From SAR86 cluster bacterium (GTDB lineage: Bacteria > Pseudomonadota > Gammaproteobacteria > Magnimaribacterales > D2472): a stretch of 64,000 nucleotides of DNA. Shown piece after piece: positions 37,094 through 46,554 of the stretch. Each line of letters opens with the position of its first letter. Within the stretch, counting starts at the first letter, position 1. Location: the NCBI GenBank assembly GCA_023703615.1, contig CP097971.1, positions 522,315-586,314 of the forward strand, read 5' to 3'. The notes below the pieces were generated by a model, which had not been told where the DNA came from, made no database searches, and saw nothing but the letters and a program-made list of their open reading frames with translations. The translations under genes and the position numbers were made by a program.

Positions 37094-37795
37094 ATGAAAA
37101 ATTATCTACTCTCAATATTTATTATATTTTCTTTCAATGTTCAGGGCGATTCTGAATCTAATAAAGCATCGATTGATGAAATGTACAAGAACTTTCAAAA
37201 TGGTTCGTTAGACAGCTTTATAAATCATTATGTTGATTTGATGGATGAAGATTTCACTAGATGGAATGGAAGATATGTCGGGCTTGGCTTTACTATCAAT
37301 CAAGATGATATGACAGTTATTAGTGCCGAAAGATCACCTGCTATTGATCATTTTAAACCAGGAGATAAGTTTATAACTGTCAACGGTATAAAAGCTGAAC
37401 CAGGTGTTGATAATTTACCTTTTAAAGGCGCTGTTGGTGGAGTTGTGGATGTTACTCTAGAAAGAGGTGGCGAAATAATAAATGTTTCCATGAAGAGAGC
37501 CGTTCAAACACAAACATCTTCAAAGGATAACATGGTTGCAGGTTTTACAAATTGGTCTGAAGAAGGCTGGTCAAATAGGCCTAAAATGAAGACTATTAAC
37601 CCTTTAATAGCTGAAGATAATGAAGTTTGGGGTTCTTTTGAAATGCTATGGACAAATGCAGAGGGAAGAGAAATTAGTATGTGGACTGTAGAAAGATTTG
37701 TATTTAATGACAAAGGACTTCTTACTTTACATGCAGACTTGAGTGAAGATTTATTTGTTGCTGAACAAAATGGATATAGTTTATCTTTAGAATAA
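37094..37795 (+). CDS. Secreted PDZ protein with split NTF2-like flanks
   Basis: This 233-residue protein has a signal peptide (residues 1-18). Residues 24-58 form a helix pair like the start of a SnoaL/NTF2-like fold. A PDZ domain follows (about 58-136: GLGFTINQDDMTVISAER, FKPGDKFITVNGIKAEPG, VTLERGGEIINVSMKR). Residues 170-225 (WGSFEMLWTNAEGREISMWT and FVFNDKGLLTLHADLSED) look like the closing sheet of the NTF2 fold. It appears to be a PDZ inserted into an NTF2-like domain; function unknown, probably periplasmic. Confidence 0.65.
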   Translation: MKNYLLSIFIIFSFNVQGDSESNKASIDEMYKNFQNGSLDSFINHYVDLMDEDFTRWNGRYVGLGFTINQDDMTVISAERSPAIDHFKPGDKFITVNGIKAEPGVDNLPFKGAVGGVVDVTLERGGEIINVSMKRAVQTQTSSKDNMVAGFTNWSEEGWSNRPKMKTINPLIAEDNEVWGSFEMLWTNAEGREISMWTVERFVFNDKGLLTLHADLSEDLFVAEQNGYSLSLE

Positions 37796-37824
37796 TTCTT
37801 TTCATTTAATTTAATATATTAATT

Positions 37825-38976
37825 GTGAATGACTTTAATTCATCAAATGATTTTGGTTTTGGCACACAAATAAGAAAAAGTCCTTTTTTTGATTCAACTG
37901 TAAAATGGGGTGCCAAAGGTTTCTCAGTATACAATCATATGTATATACCCAGAGATTTTGGAGACCCAGTTCAAAATTTTTGGAACTTGATAAATGATGC
38001 TATCTTGTGCGATGTTGCTGTAGAAAGACAAGTACAGATTAAAGGACCAGACGCATCTAAGTTTGCTCAATTAATAACATCTCGTGATCTTTCGCATATG
38101 AGAGTAGGCCAGTGCAAATATGTGATATTAACTAATCAATTTGGTGGAATTTTAAATGATCCAGTTTTAATAAGAGTTGATGAAGATTGTTATTGGTTTT
38201 CTCTAGCTGACAGTGATGTATTATTTTGGGTTTTAGGAGTTTTAAATAACACTAATTATGATGTTGATATTTCTGAACCTGATGCATCTCCATTACAACT
38301 TCAAGGACCTAAATCTCGCGAAATAATGGTTTCGTTGTTTGGTAAATCTATAAATGAATTAAAATATTATTGGTTTAAAACATACGAATTAGATGGCATT
38401 AAATTATTAGTTTCAAGAACTGGTTGGTCTAGTGAGCTTGGCTACGAAATATTTCTTTTAAATTATGATCAAGGTAATGAACTTTATGAAAAAATTATGA
38501 GTTTAGGTAAAAAGTTTGGTCTCAAACCGGGTCATACATCAACGATAAGAAGAATAGAAGGTGCTATGCTTTCATATCATGCAGATATGGACATAAAAAC
38601 TAACCCCTTTGAGCTTGGTCTTGATAAATTCATAGATTTAGACAAAGACATAGATTTTATTGGTAAAGCAGCACTAATAAAAATTCAAAATGAAGGAATT
38701 AAAAGAATACAAGTAGGTTTAGAGATAATAGGTGAACCATTAAGTGGACCTAATACAAGATTTTGGGAGATTATAAGAAATAATAAAAAAATAGGAAAAA
38801 TTACATCTGCAGTATTTTCACCTCGACTTGAAAAAAATATAGGTTTAGGAATCATTGATATTAAATATTATAAGATCGGTAATGAATTTGAAGTCAATTC
38901 TGGTAAAAGATTATTGAACTGCAAGGTCGTTGAAAAACCATTCTATGACCCAAAAAAAATGATAACAAAATCTTGA
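37825..38976 (+). CDS. GcvT-fold folate-dependent methyltransferase, DmdA-like
   Basis: This 383-residue protein belongs to the GcvT/DmdA fold. Its N-terminus (IRKSPFFDSTVKWGAKGFSVYNHMYIP) and CDVAVERQVQIKGPDASKF, FSLADSDVLFW and RRIEGAMLSYHADMD resemble Pelagibacter DMSP demethylase more than glycine-cleavage T protein. It could demethylate DMSP with tetrahydrofolate, or a related O- or N-methyl compound (LigM-type enzymes share this fold). The start is GTG. A class V aminotransferase follows by 31 bases, which suggests one-carbon/glycine-serine metabolism. Confidence 0.6.
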   Translation: MNDFNSSNDFGFGTQIRKSPFFDSTVKWGAKGFSVYNHMYIPRDFGDPVQNFWNLINDAILCDVAVERQVQIKGPDASKFAQLITSRDLSHMRVGQCKYVILTNQFGGILNDPVLIRVDEDCYWFSLADSDVLFWVLGVLNNTNYDVDISEPDASPLQLQGPKSREIMVSLFGKSINELKYYWFKTYELDGIKLLVSRTGWSSELGYEIFLLNYDQGNELYEKIMSLGKKFGLKPGHTSTIRRIEGAMLSYHADMDIKTNPFELGLDKFIDLDKDIDFIGKAALIKIQNEGIKRIQVGLEIIGEPLSGPNTRFWEIIRNNKKIGKITSAVFSPRLEKNIGLGIIDIKYYKIGNEFEVNSGKRLLNCKVVEKPFYDPKKMITKS

Positions 38977-39007
38977 TATTTATCTATAAATACTAATAAT
39001 AACTTAA

Positions 39008-40123
39008 ATGAAGATTGAAGCATTTAATCCACCACAAAGAGTATTAATGGGGCCGGGTCCTTCTGACGTTAGCCCTAGAGTTCTTTCAGCCATGGCAAGA
39101 CCAACAATCGGTCATCTTGATCCATTATTTATAAAAATGATGGATGAAACAAAAGATTTACTTCAATATGTATTTCAAACTAAAAATCAACTTACTTTTG
39201 CGGTATCAGCACCAGGTTCAGCCGGCATGGAGTGCTGTTTTACGAATTTAGTAGAGCCAGGTGATAAAGTCATTGTATGTCAAAATGGTGTTTTTGGTGG
39301 AAGAATGAAAGAAAATGTAGAAAGGTTTGGTGGTATTGCAATTATGGTTCAAGATGAGTGGGGTACAGCTGTGGACCTTGAAAAATTAGAAAAAGCATTA
39401 AATGAAAACCCAGATGTTTGTTTGGTTGCATTCGTTCATGCTGAAACATCAACCGGTGTTAAATCTAATCCGAAAGAAATTGTTAAAATGGCAAACGATC
39501 ACGGTTGTCTCACAGTTGTTGATACAGTAACAGGTTTGGTTGGAACACCTTTTAAAACAGACGAGTGGGGCATAGACGCTGCTTATTCTGGTACTCAAAA
39601 ATGTTTATCAGCTTCACCTGGCTTATCACCAATTACATTTAGTGAAAATGCCGCAAATAAAATTAAAAATAGAAAAACTAAAGTTCATAGTTGGTTTTTA
39701 GACTTAAATCTAATTATGTCATATTGGAGTGGAGAAGGTGCAAGAGCTTATCATCATACAGCTCCAATAAACTGTCTATATGGATTGCATGAATCATTAT
39801 TAATAGTAAAAGAAGAAGGTTTAGAGAATTCATGGGATAGACATATGAATAATCACGTTATTCTTCGTGACGGATTAAATAATATGGGTATAAATTTTCT
39901 GGTAGATGAAGACGATAGGCTTCCTCAGTTAAATACAATACATATTCCCGATGGTGCAGATGATGCAAAAATAAGATCAATTCTTCTCAATGAATATAAT
40001 CTAGAAATTGGTGCAGGTCTTGGAGCATTAGCAGGCAAGGTATGGCGAATAGGCTTAATGGGAAACTCATCCACAAAAGAAAATATTGAATATTGCCTAA
40101 ATTCTCTTAAAGCTGTTATTTAA
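39008..40123 (+). CDS. Class V aminotransferase (alanine-glyoxylate/serine-pyruvate type)
   Basis: This 371-residue PLP enzyme is full length for the family. GPGPSDVSPRVL is the start signature, D172 in TVVDTVTGLVG binds the PLP ring nitrogen, and the PLP lysine is K198 in SGTQKCLSASPG. The C-terminal WRIGLMGNSS is the usual arginine motif for the substrate carboxylate. It converts alanine or serine plus glyoxylate to pyruvate or hydroxypyruvate plus glycine. It follows the DmdA-like gene, and glycine can feed the folate pool. Confidence 0.9.
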   Translation: MKIEAFNPPQRVLMGPGPSDVSPRVLSAMARPTIGHLDPLFIKMMDETKDLLQYVFQTKNQLTFAVSAPGSAGMECCFTNLVEPGDKVIVCQNGVFGGRMKENVERFGGIAIMVQDEWGTAVDLEKLEKALNENPDVCLVAFVHAETSTGVKSNPKEIVKMANDHGCLTVVDTVTGLVGTPFKTDEWGIDAAYSGTQKCLSASPGLSPITFSENAANKIKNRKTKVHSWFLDLNLIMSYWSGEGARAYHHTAPINCLYGLHESLLIVKEEGLENSWDRHMNNHVILRDGLNNMGINFLVDEDDRLPQLNTIHIPDGADDAKIRSILLNEYNLEIGAGLGALAGKVWRIGLMGNSSTKENIEYCLNSLKAVI

Positions 40124-40166
40124 ATTGATAAAACTCATAAACTCGATAGAATACCAGTTTAGTGTA

Positions 40167-40258
40167 GGAGGGATGGCAGAGTCTGGTTTATTGTAACGGT
40201 CTTGAAAACCGTCGTGCCTTCATCGGCACCGTGGGTTCGAATCCCACTCCCTCCGCCA
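40167..40258 (+). tRNA. tRNA-Ser (UGA)
   Basis: The acceptor stem GGAGGGA (40167-40173) pairs with TCCCTCC (40248-40254), then G and an encoded CCA end it. The anticodon stem ACGGT/ACCGT encloses CTTGAAA, giving anticodon UGA. A long variable arm and the GGTTCGAATCC T-arm fit the serine type. It reads UCA codons, frequent in this AT-rich coding. Confidence 0.97.
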
Positions 40259-40268
40259 ATTTTTAAAA

Positions 40269-40685
40269 ATGAAAAATAAATTTGCAAAATACTTAACCGA
40301 AGCACCCCCATTTTTAAAAATATTTGGTCTTTTAGATTTATATTATGATGATGAGAACGAGTTCTTTGTTTGTGAATATAAACCAAATGAAGACTTAACT
40401 CACTCAAATGGCACAATTGTTCAAGGTGGTTTTATCACAGGAATGCTTGACTCAACGATGGCTCAATTTCTTATCTTTAAATCAAAAGCAACCATGTCAC
40501 CATTAACCTTAAATATTAATGTTAAATTCTTACTTCCATGCAGACCTAGTATGGTAAAAGTAATAGCAAGCATAGAGAGAGAAGGCAAGTCTATTATTTT
40601 TACAAATGCCAAAATGTTTCAAAATAAAGAACTTATTGCTACAGCATCATCAATTAATAAGCTTATTCCAAATACAAATAATTAA
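40269..40685 (+). CDS. PaaI-family hotdog thioesterase
   Basis: This 138-residue protein has the hotdog thioesterase core with THSNGTIVQGGFITGMLDST (residues 43-62), the PaaI/4HBT signature with the catalytic acid helix, then TLNINVKFLLPCRPS. It would hydrolyse a CoA thioester in the cytosol. Its ATG is 11 bases after the tRNA end, so it may be co-transcribed with tRNA-Ser. It precedes the DUF3089 gene by four bases. Confidence 0.82.
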   Translation: MKNKFAKYLTEAPPFLKIFGLLDLYYDDENEFFVCEYKPNEDLTHSNGTIVQGGFITGMLDSTMAQFLIFKSKATMSPLTLNINVKFLLPCRPSMVKVIASIEREGKSIIFTNAKMFQNKELIATASSINKLIPNTNN

Positions 40686-40689
40686 TTAA

Positions 40690-41811
40690 ATGCCTAAAAA
40701 TGTATTTTATGAGGTTACTGAAAATGATCTTTATAAATTATTAAAGGACATTAAACCTGATTTATCTTTTGATAAAGATTTAACAATAAGAGATGTTGAT
40801 TATACAAATTTAAACAATTGGGCTGCTCATCCAAAATTAAATAATGAGCAATTTTATATACCAAATAATTCCTATAAAACTACAAAAAAAAATGACATTG
40901 ATGTTTTTTTTATTCATGGAACTGGATTCTATGGAAAAGAATGGAATTTTAATATGAATAAAGAATCAGCCGCTTATGAAAGAACAGAAATTATGATGGC
41001 AAATCAAGCATCTGTTTTTAATGACAGTTGTAACATATATGCACCTGAGTATAGGCAAGCCACTTATTTTTCATTTTTTGATAAAGAGACTAATGGCATT
41101 AAAGCATTTGATTTAGCCTATCGAGATATAGAAGAATCATTTGACTGTTTTATCAACCAATTTAACAATGGGAGGCCTTTCATTCTAGCAGGACATAGCC
41201 AAGGAGCTCTTCATTTAAGTCGTCTAATACATAATAAAGTTCTAAATAATAAACTTAAAAATAATCTTATTTGCGCTTATCCAATTGGTTATATCTTGCC
41301 AGAAATTTATTTTAATGAAATTTATCCAAATATGAGTTTCTCACATTCATACAATGATACAAATTGTATTGTAACTTGGGCAACAATTATGCATGGTTAC
41401 AAAAGAACTTGGCAAAAAGTTCCCTTATGGAAACCCTCAGGATGGTCCTCACAAAAAATGAATCAAAAACTTATATCAACAAATCCATTTTCATGGAATG
41501 ATGATGTTAATTGGCAAAAGCCTAATAATTCTCATTTATCAACAATGATTAAAACTACAAATTATAATTATTTAGATAGACTATCTCAGAATCATTCGGG
41601 TGAAAAGAAATCTATAGTCCCTTCAGCAATACAAGATTTTCAAATAAGAATTAATACTAAAACAGGATTAATTGAAGCAAAAGGTGATTTAATTGATCGA
41701 ATTAGTAAAGTACAATACTTCACTGGTGATCTTCATAGCTTTGATATATCTCTTTTTTGGGGATCTTTCAGACAAAACATTAAAGATAGAATTAATGCAT
41801 TTATAAAATGA
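40690..41811 (+). CDS. DUF3089-family alpha/beta hydrolase
   Basis: This 373-residue protein fits DUF3089, a lipase-like alpha/beta family: DVFFIHGTGFYGKEWN in the first half, then APEYRQATY and nucleophile S170 in ILAGHSQGA. The C-terminal third includes GDLHSFDISLFWGSFRQN, which carries the probable catalytic histidine. There is no signal peptide. The substrate is unknown. It overlaps the next hydrolase gene by four bases (ATGA). Confidence 0.82.
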   Translation: MPKNVFYEVTENDLYKLLKDIKPDLSFDKDLTIRDVDYTNLNNWAAHPKLNNEQFYIPNNSYKTTKKNDIDVFFIHGTGFYGKEWNFNMNKESAAYERTEIMMANQASVFNDSCNIYAPEYRQATYFSFFDKETNGIKAFDLAYRDIEESFDCFINQFNNGRPFILAGHSQGALHLSRLIHNKVLNNKLKNNLICAYPIGYILPEIYFNEIYPNMSFSHSYNDTNCIVTWATIMHGYKRTWQKVPLWKPSGWSSQKMNQKLISTNPFSWNDDVNWQKPNNSHLSTMIKTTNYNYLDRLSQNHSGEKKSIVPSAIQDFQIRINTKTGLIEAKGDLIDRISKVQYFTGDLHSFDISLFWGSFRQNIKDRINAFIK

Positions 41812-42722
41812 AAAATAATTTAAATATTTTTACAGAGGGATATGCTCATAATAAAAATATCGATATATTTTATAGAGATTATGGGCCTATTGAGGCAAAA
41901 CCAATATTATTAGTTCAGGGGCTAGGTGGTCAGTTAACTTATTGGCCTGATCATCTGCTTGAATTTTTAATTGAAAACAATTACAGACCGATCGTTTACG
42001 ATAATAGGGATGTTGGAAAATCATCTCGCATGAGTTCGACTCCAGTTACATGGATAAATTACTTAAAATATTTTGCAAGAATACCAATCAAATCTGAGTA
42101 TTTGATTGATGATATGGCAAGTGATGCCATTGCTGTATTAGATCATTTAGAGATTTTTGAAACACATTTATTGGGTCTATCTATGGGGGGAATGATTGCT
42201 CAGATAGTAGCATCAAATTATGGAGATAGAATTTCATCTTATACTCAAATTTCTTCAACTCCATACACACCATCACCATGGAATGGTCCATCAAGAGAAG
42301 TTAGAAAGTTATTAATGTCTAGATCAAAAGCATACAAAGAATCTATTGATGAAAGAATAAATCGAACTGTTAAAGTTGTCTCAAAAATTGGACTCAAAGA
42401 TTATGAATTTAATACACCTGAATTCCAAAAAGAACTATTAGATAATTTTAAAAGAGGTGGTGATGACAGAGGATTTGGAAGACACATAGCAGCAATATTA
42501 GCGTCAAAAGATAGATTGGATAAAGTTAGTAATATCAATGTGCCTACGTTAATAATTCATGGGGAAGATGATCCTTTGATTAGGGTTAAAAATGCTAAGG
42601 CTTCTCATAGATTAATAAAAAATAGCAAATTAAAAATAATTCCTAAAATGAGACATTTAATTGAGCCACCTGTATTTGATAAATTTAAATTAGATTTATT
42701 AAAACATTTGCATTCTACATAA
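41808..42722 (+). CDS. Alpha/beta hydrolase
   Basis: This 304-residue protein is an alpha/beta hydrolase with LLVQGLGGQLTYWPD, YDNRDVGKSS, nucleophile S125 in LLGLSMGGMIAQ, the acid in IHGEDDPLI, and histidine in MRHLIEPP. It resembles the aclacinomycin methylesterase-like group, but substrate is unknown. It sits in a run thioesterase-DUF3089-hydrolase-GPH symporter with overlaps or zero gaps, suggesting one transcript. Confidence 0.85.
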   Translation: MKNNLNIFTEGYAHNKNIDIFYRDYGPIEAKPILLVQGLGGQLTYWPDHLLEFLIENNYRPIVYDNRDVGKSSRMSSTPVTWINYLKYFARIPIKSEYLIDDMASDAIAVLDHLEIFETHLLGLSMGGMIAQIVASNYGDRISSYTQISSTPYTPSPWNGPSREVRKLLMSRSKAYKESIDERINRTVKVVSKIGLKDYEFNTPEFQKELLDNFKRGGDDRGFGRHIAAILASKDRLDKVSNINVPTLIIHGEDDPLIRVKNAKASHRLIKNSKLKIIPKMRHLIEPPVFDKFKLDLLKHLHST

Positions 42723-44120
42723 GTGTTATCTAATTCATTTAAATTTAATTACTCTATTGGTGCTATACCAAATGGTGTCAAAGTAGATACCTTTACATTT
42801 TTTCTTCTATTTTTCTATAGTAATATTATTGGTTTAAACCCAGGTCTTGCTGGACTAGCAATTTTCATTGCGTTATGTGTAGATGCAATTACAGATCCTC
42901 TTATGGGGACAATATCAGACAGGACCTCATCAAGTTATGGTAGAAGACATCCTTATATGTTTTTATCGTTCATTCCTATGTCCATTGGTTACATATTATT
43001 ATTTGCTCCTCGTCAAGATTGGAATATGTCTCAGGAAGATTTATTTGTATGGATGACGATCTTCACTATTTTAACAAGACTAGGTATGACACTTTTTGAT
43101 ATTCCTCATAGAGCCTTTGGTGGTGAAATTACCAAAAATTATGAAGAAAGAGCTTTGTTAATGTCTTGGAGAGAAATGATTTCCTGGATTGCAGGATTGG
43201 GAAATGCTTTTATTGGTTATGGAATTTTTTTTACATCAACTCCAGAATATCCTAAGGGACAATTAAATCCTGATGCTTGGCTGCCATTTGCAATCACAGG
43301 TGCAATTCTAATGATTTTCTCAGTTCTTTATTCATCAATATCAACAAGAAATGAATCTAAAAATTTATCAAAATGGAGAGGGTCTATTAGTATTTATGAT
43401 ATTTTCAATGAATTAAAAATAGCTCTTGGTAACAAGTCTTTTATAGTATTTTTCTTTGGAAATCTATTTTTGTCTCTAGCATGGGGACTTTCAAACTCAT
43501 TAACATTATTTGTTAATACTTATTTTTGGGAGTTTGAAGCATCACAAATTAAATATTTTTTACCTGTATACCTAATATCAACATTGTTAGCTTTTTACTT
43601 TACACCTAGATTGGTAAAATTTTTAGATAAGAAAAATATAGTTTTATTAAGTATTTTTGGTGTTGCATTTTTCGCACCAATACCACTTTTAATGTTTAAC
43701 CTTGGATATACACCAGAAAAAGGTACTTTATCTCTAGTTTTATTCATAGCCTGTTTTCTAGTATTTTTAATAACATTTAATGTTATTGGTAATATGACAC
43801 GAGACTCCATGATTGGTGACATCGCGGATCAAGTAGAGCTTGATAGTGGAAAAAGACAAGAGGGGGTCTTATTTGCAACAGTATCGTTCATGCAAAAGTT
43901 AAATACAGGCATTGGATCTTTTTTCGCAGGTCAGGTATTAAATTACATAAATTTTGATAGATCAAACAATACACCTGAACAGGCATATACCTTAGCGATT
44001 ATTCAAGGACCAGTGGTAACCTTATTATTTATGATTCCATTAATAATTTTTCTTTTTTATAGACTTACAAAAGAAAGACACACATCAATTTTAAGAAAGT
44101 TAGACATTAAGAAATTATAA
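42723..44120 (+). CDS. GPH-family sugar:cation symporter (MelB-like MFS)
   Basis: This 465-residue, 12-helix inner-membrane transporter matches the glycoside-pentoside-hexuronide family: CVDAITDPLMGTISDRTSSSYGRRHPYMF with the cation-site aspartates, TLFDIPHRAFGGEI and DSMIGDIADQVELDSGKRQEG. It probably imports a glycoside or similar solute with Na+ or H+. It starts with GTG directly after the hydrolase stop and overlaps the convergent DUF349 gene by 14 bases. Confidence 0.88.
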   Translation: MLSNSFKFNYSIGAIPNGVKVDTFTFFLLFFYSNIIGLNPGLAGLAIFIALCVDAITDPLMGTISDRTSSSYGRRHPYMFLSFIPMSIGYILLFAPRQDWNMSQEDLFVWMTIFTILTRLGMTLFDIPHRAFGGEITKNYEERALLMSWREMISWIAGLGNAFIGYGIFFTSTPEYPKGQLNPDAWLPFAITGAILMIFSVLYSSISTRNESKNLSKWRGSISIYDIFNELKIALGNKSFIVFFFGNLFLSLAWGLSNSLTLFVNTYFWEFEASQIKYFLPVYLISTLLAFYFTPRLVKFLDKKNIVLLSIFGVAFFAPIPLLMFNLGYTPEKGTLSLVLFIACFLVFLITFNVIGNMTRDSMIGDIADQVELDSGKRQEGVLFATVSFMQKLNTGIGSFFAGQVLNYINFDRSNNTPEQAYTLAIIQGPVVTLLFMIPLIIFLFYRLTKERHTSILRKLDIKKL

Positions 44121-45528
44121 TAGGAATGGTTTTTTCAATTCTTTTCCACAAATTTTTATCGCTTTTGTTTGCTTCCTTTAGTGAATAATTTTTTAAAAAA
44201 TCTCCTATTAACAATTTGATTGATTCCTTATTTTCTCCTTTATTAAATTTATTTTTTAACATATCTAATTGAATTAATTTTTTTGTTTCTAAGTCTTTTT
44301 TTGGTGAATCAAGACCAGCCATCATTTCTAGTCTTATGCATATTCTGAGAAGTTCATCATAATTACTTTTAGCATTGTTCTTACAATTTTTAATAGCATT
44401 TTCAATGCTTTTAGGAAAATCTGATATATTTTTATTGTTTTCGAGGTTTTTTAAAATAGAAATATAATTTTGAATTTTTTGATTTTTAGAATCAGCAATT
44501 AGTTTTGATTTTTTTGTAGAAATATCATTTATAAGATTTTTATATTCTTTTAACTTATTTAATTTTACAAATTGTGTTAATTCTTTTTCAATATTATTAA
44601 TATCGATATCACCGTTATTAAATTTATTATGCAAATCCTTTAATAAATTTATTTCATTTTTAACAGCATCTTTTTTTACTTTAAAAAACTTATCTCCAGC
44701 CTCATTAAATTTATCCCATAGTTTCTTATCATTCTTTCTTCCTGCACTACCAATTTTTTTCCAATGGTTTTTAATATCATTAAATTTCTTAATATTTAAA
44801 TCATTGTTATCTGAATTGATTTCAGTTACCTGACTAATTAAAGATTCTTTTAATTTAATTACTTTAATCTCGTCTTTTTTAATGTGCTCATTAATAGGTC
44901 TCTTTGCTTCGTAATAGCTTTTTTGTAAATTATTTATATCTTTATCTAGAACTGGTGCATATTTTTGCCATTTTTCATAAGTATTTTTTAGAAATAATAT
45001 TAACTCTTTAGTCGATGGCCATTTATTAGAGCACTCATTAGTATAATTATTGATTTCATCTATTATCATTTCTCTTTTTTTAGCATTTTGGACTTTAATC
45101 TCTTTAATTTCATCAAAGTATTCTTTACAGGGAACCCAAGCTTTATTTGTTAATTCTTTAAATTTATTCCATTGATCTCTTGAAGCTGGTTTGCTTGTAA
45201 GATCCAATAATTGCCATTTTGTTTGGATGCTATTGATATTATGTGCCTGTTTTCTTGGCTTTTCGTTTGGTTTTGATATTAATTTTTTAACATCATTAAT
45301 CAACTGTTCTCTTTTAGGATTTGCGGCAAAAGATGATATATCGTCATAGTATCTGGATTGCCCAATAGCAAAGTTAATCTTATGTTTGAGTTTATTAGGA
45401 ATTTTATTCATATCCCTTGAAATTTTGATTACATTCTTGAGAATCTTTTGTGCATTTTTTATTTTTCCTGTAGAAAATAAATCTTCAGCTTCTTCAAGAT
45501 GTTTAAATAAATCTTCAGTAGTTTCCAC
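44107..45528 (-). CDS. DUF349-domain protein
   Basis: This 473-residue acidic-basic protein is helical and rich in Lys/Asn/Glu. Repeats with the W-x(n)-G/K-x-K spacing, such as NKLKHKIN, KPASRDQWNKFKEL and HWKKIGSAGRKNDKKLWDKFNEAGDKFFKVKK, match DUF349. The family is present in many gammaproteobacteria, often large, with unclear function; a role in cell-envelope or nucleic-acid binding has been suggested. No signal peptide or membrane segment is seen. It is on the minus strand between two plus-strand units. Confidence 0.85.
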   Translation of the reverse strand: METTEDLFKHLEEAEDLFSTGKIKNAQKILKNVIKISRDMNKIPNKLKHKINFAIGQSRYYDDISSFAANPKREQLINDVKKLISKPNEKPRKQAHNINSIQTKWQLLDLTSKPASRDQWNKFKELTNKAWVPCKEYFDEIKEIKVQNAKKREMIIDEINNYTNECSNKWPSTKELILFLKNTYEKWQKYAPVLDKDINNLQKSYYEAKRPINEHIKKDEIKVIKLKESLISQVTEINSDNNDLNIKKFNDIKNHWKKIGSAGRKNDKKLWDKFNEAGDKFFKVKKDAVKNEINLLKDLHNKFNNGDIDINNIEKELTQFVKLNKLKEYKNLINDISTKKSKLIADSKNQKIQNYISILKNLENNKNISDFPKSIENAIKNCKNNAKSNYDELLRICIRLEMMAGLDSPKKDLETKKLIQLDMLKNKFNKGENKESIKLLIGDFLKNYSLKEANKSDKNLWKRIEKTIPIIIS

Positions 45529-45561
45529 ATTAATTCCTTTTGGTGTTTATAATTATACTAA

Positions 45562-46554
45562 ATGAATAAAAGAATTCTAACAGGCATTACAACTACTGGT
45601 ATACCTCATATTGGCAATTATTTAGGGGCTATAAAACCGGCACTAAATCTCAGCAAGGAGTATGATGAATCTTTCTTTTTCTTAGCTGACTATCATGCAA
45701 TTATAAAAAATACTTATTCTGAAGATATTTCTAAATCTGTTGAATCGGTAGCTCTTGCATGGCTTGCATCTGGTTTAGATGTTGAAAAATCCTATTTCTA
45801 TAGACAGTCTGATATTCCAGAAATACTTGAATTGAGTTGGATATTAACTTGTGTAACTGCTAAGGGATTAATGAATAGATCGCATGCCTATAAAGCAGCA
45901 ACTTCTCTTAATACGAAAGACGTTGATAAGGGAATTAATATGGGCTTGTTTTCATATCCTATTCTAATGGCGGCTGATATTTTAATGTTTAATGCAACTC
46001 ATGTTCCTGTAGGTTCTGATCAAAATCAACATTTAGAAATGACAAGAGATATCGCAAACAAATTTAATCATATTTACAAAAAAACTTTTGTTTTACCTGA
46101 GCCAATTATTCAAGATCTTAATGATACGGTTCCTGGAATTGACGGAAAGAAAATGAGTAAATCTTATGGTAATGTTATTCCTTTGCTTTCTTCAGAAAAA
46201 GAATTAAAAAAATCAATCGCAAAAATTATAACTAATTCTCTAGAACCTGGTGAAAAAAAAGATACAAAAAATTGTACCGTATTTAAATTATATTCATATT
46301 TTTCAAATGAAGATCAGATTAAAGAGCTTAAGGACGATTATATGAATGGTATAGGTTGGGGTGATGCAAAAAATAAGTTATATCAACTTATTAATAATGA
46401 GATTGCACCAATAAGAGAAAAATATTTAGAGCTAAAAGATAATAAAAAACTTATCAATGATCTTTTCTATAATGGATCAACAAAAGTTAGACCCTTAGCG
46501 AAAGAAGCATTAGATAATATAAGAGAATCTATCGGTATTTCAGATATATTATAA
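45562..46554 (+). CDS. trpS: Tryptophanyl-tRNA synthetase
   Basis: This 330-residue class I synthetase charges tRNA-Trp. The HIGH-type motif is PHIGN at residues 15-19, and the KMSKS loop is near residue 197 (GKKMSKSYGN). Length is normal for bacterial TrpRS. Its stop overlaps the next ATG by one base (TAATG). Confidence 0.96.
   Translation: MNKRILTGITTTGIPHIGNYLGAIKPALNLSKEYDESFFFLADYHAIIKNTYSEDISKSVESVALAWLASGLDVEKSYFYRQSDIPEILELSWILTCVTAKGLMNRSHAYKAATSLNTKDVDKGINMGLFSYPILMAADILMFNATHVPVGSDQNQHLEMTRDIANKFNHIYKKTFVLPEPIIQDLNDTVPGIDGKKMSKSYGNVIPLLSSEKELKKSIAKIITNSLEPGEKKDTKNCTVFKLYSYFSNEDQIKELKDDYMNGIGWGDAKNKLYQLINNEIAPIREKYLELKDNKKLINDLFYNGSTKVRPLAKEALDNIRESIGISDIL

Noticed and set aside
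40159-40416. Minus-strand ORF over the tRNA, product containing GGGSGIRTHG
   Set aside because: It is the well-known spurious reading of a tRNA-Ser gene; it also overlaps the thioesterase gene.
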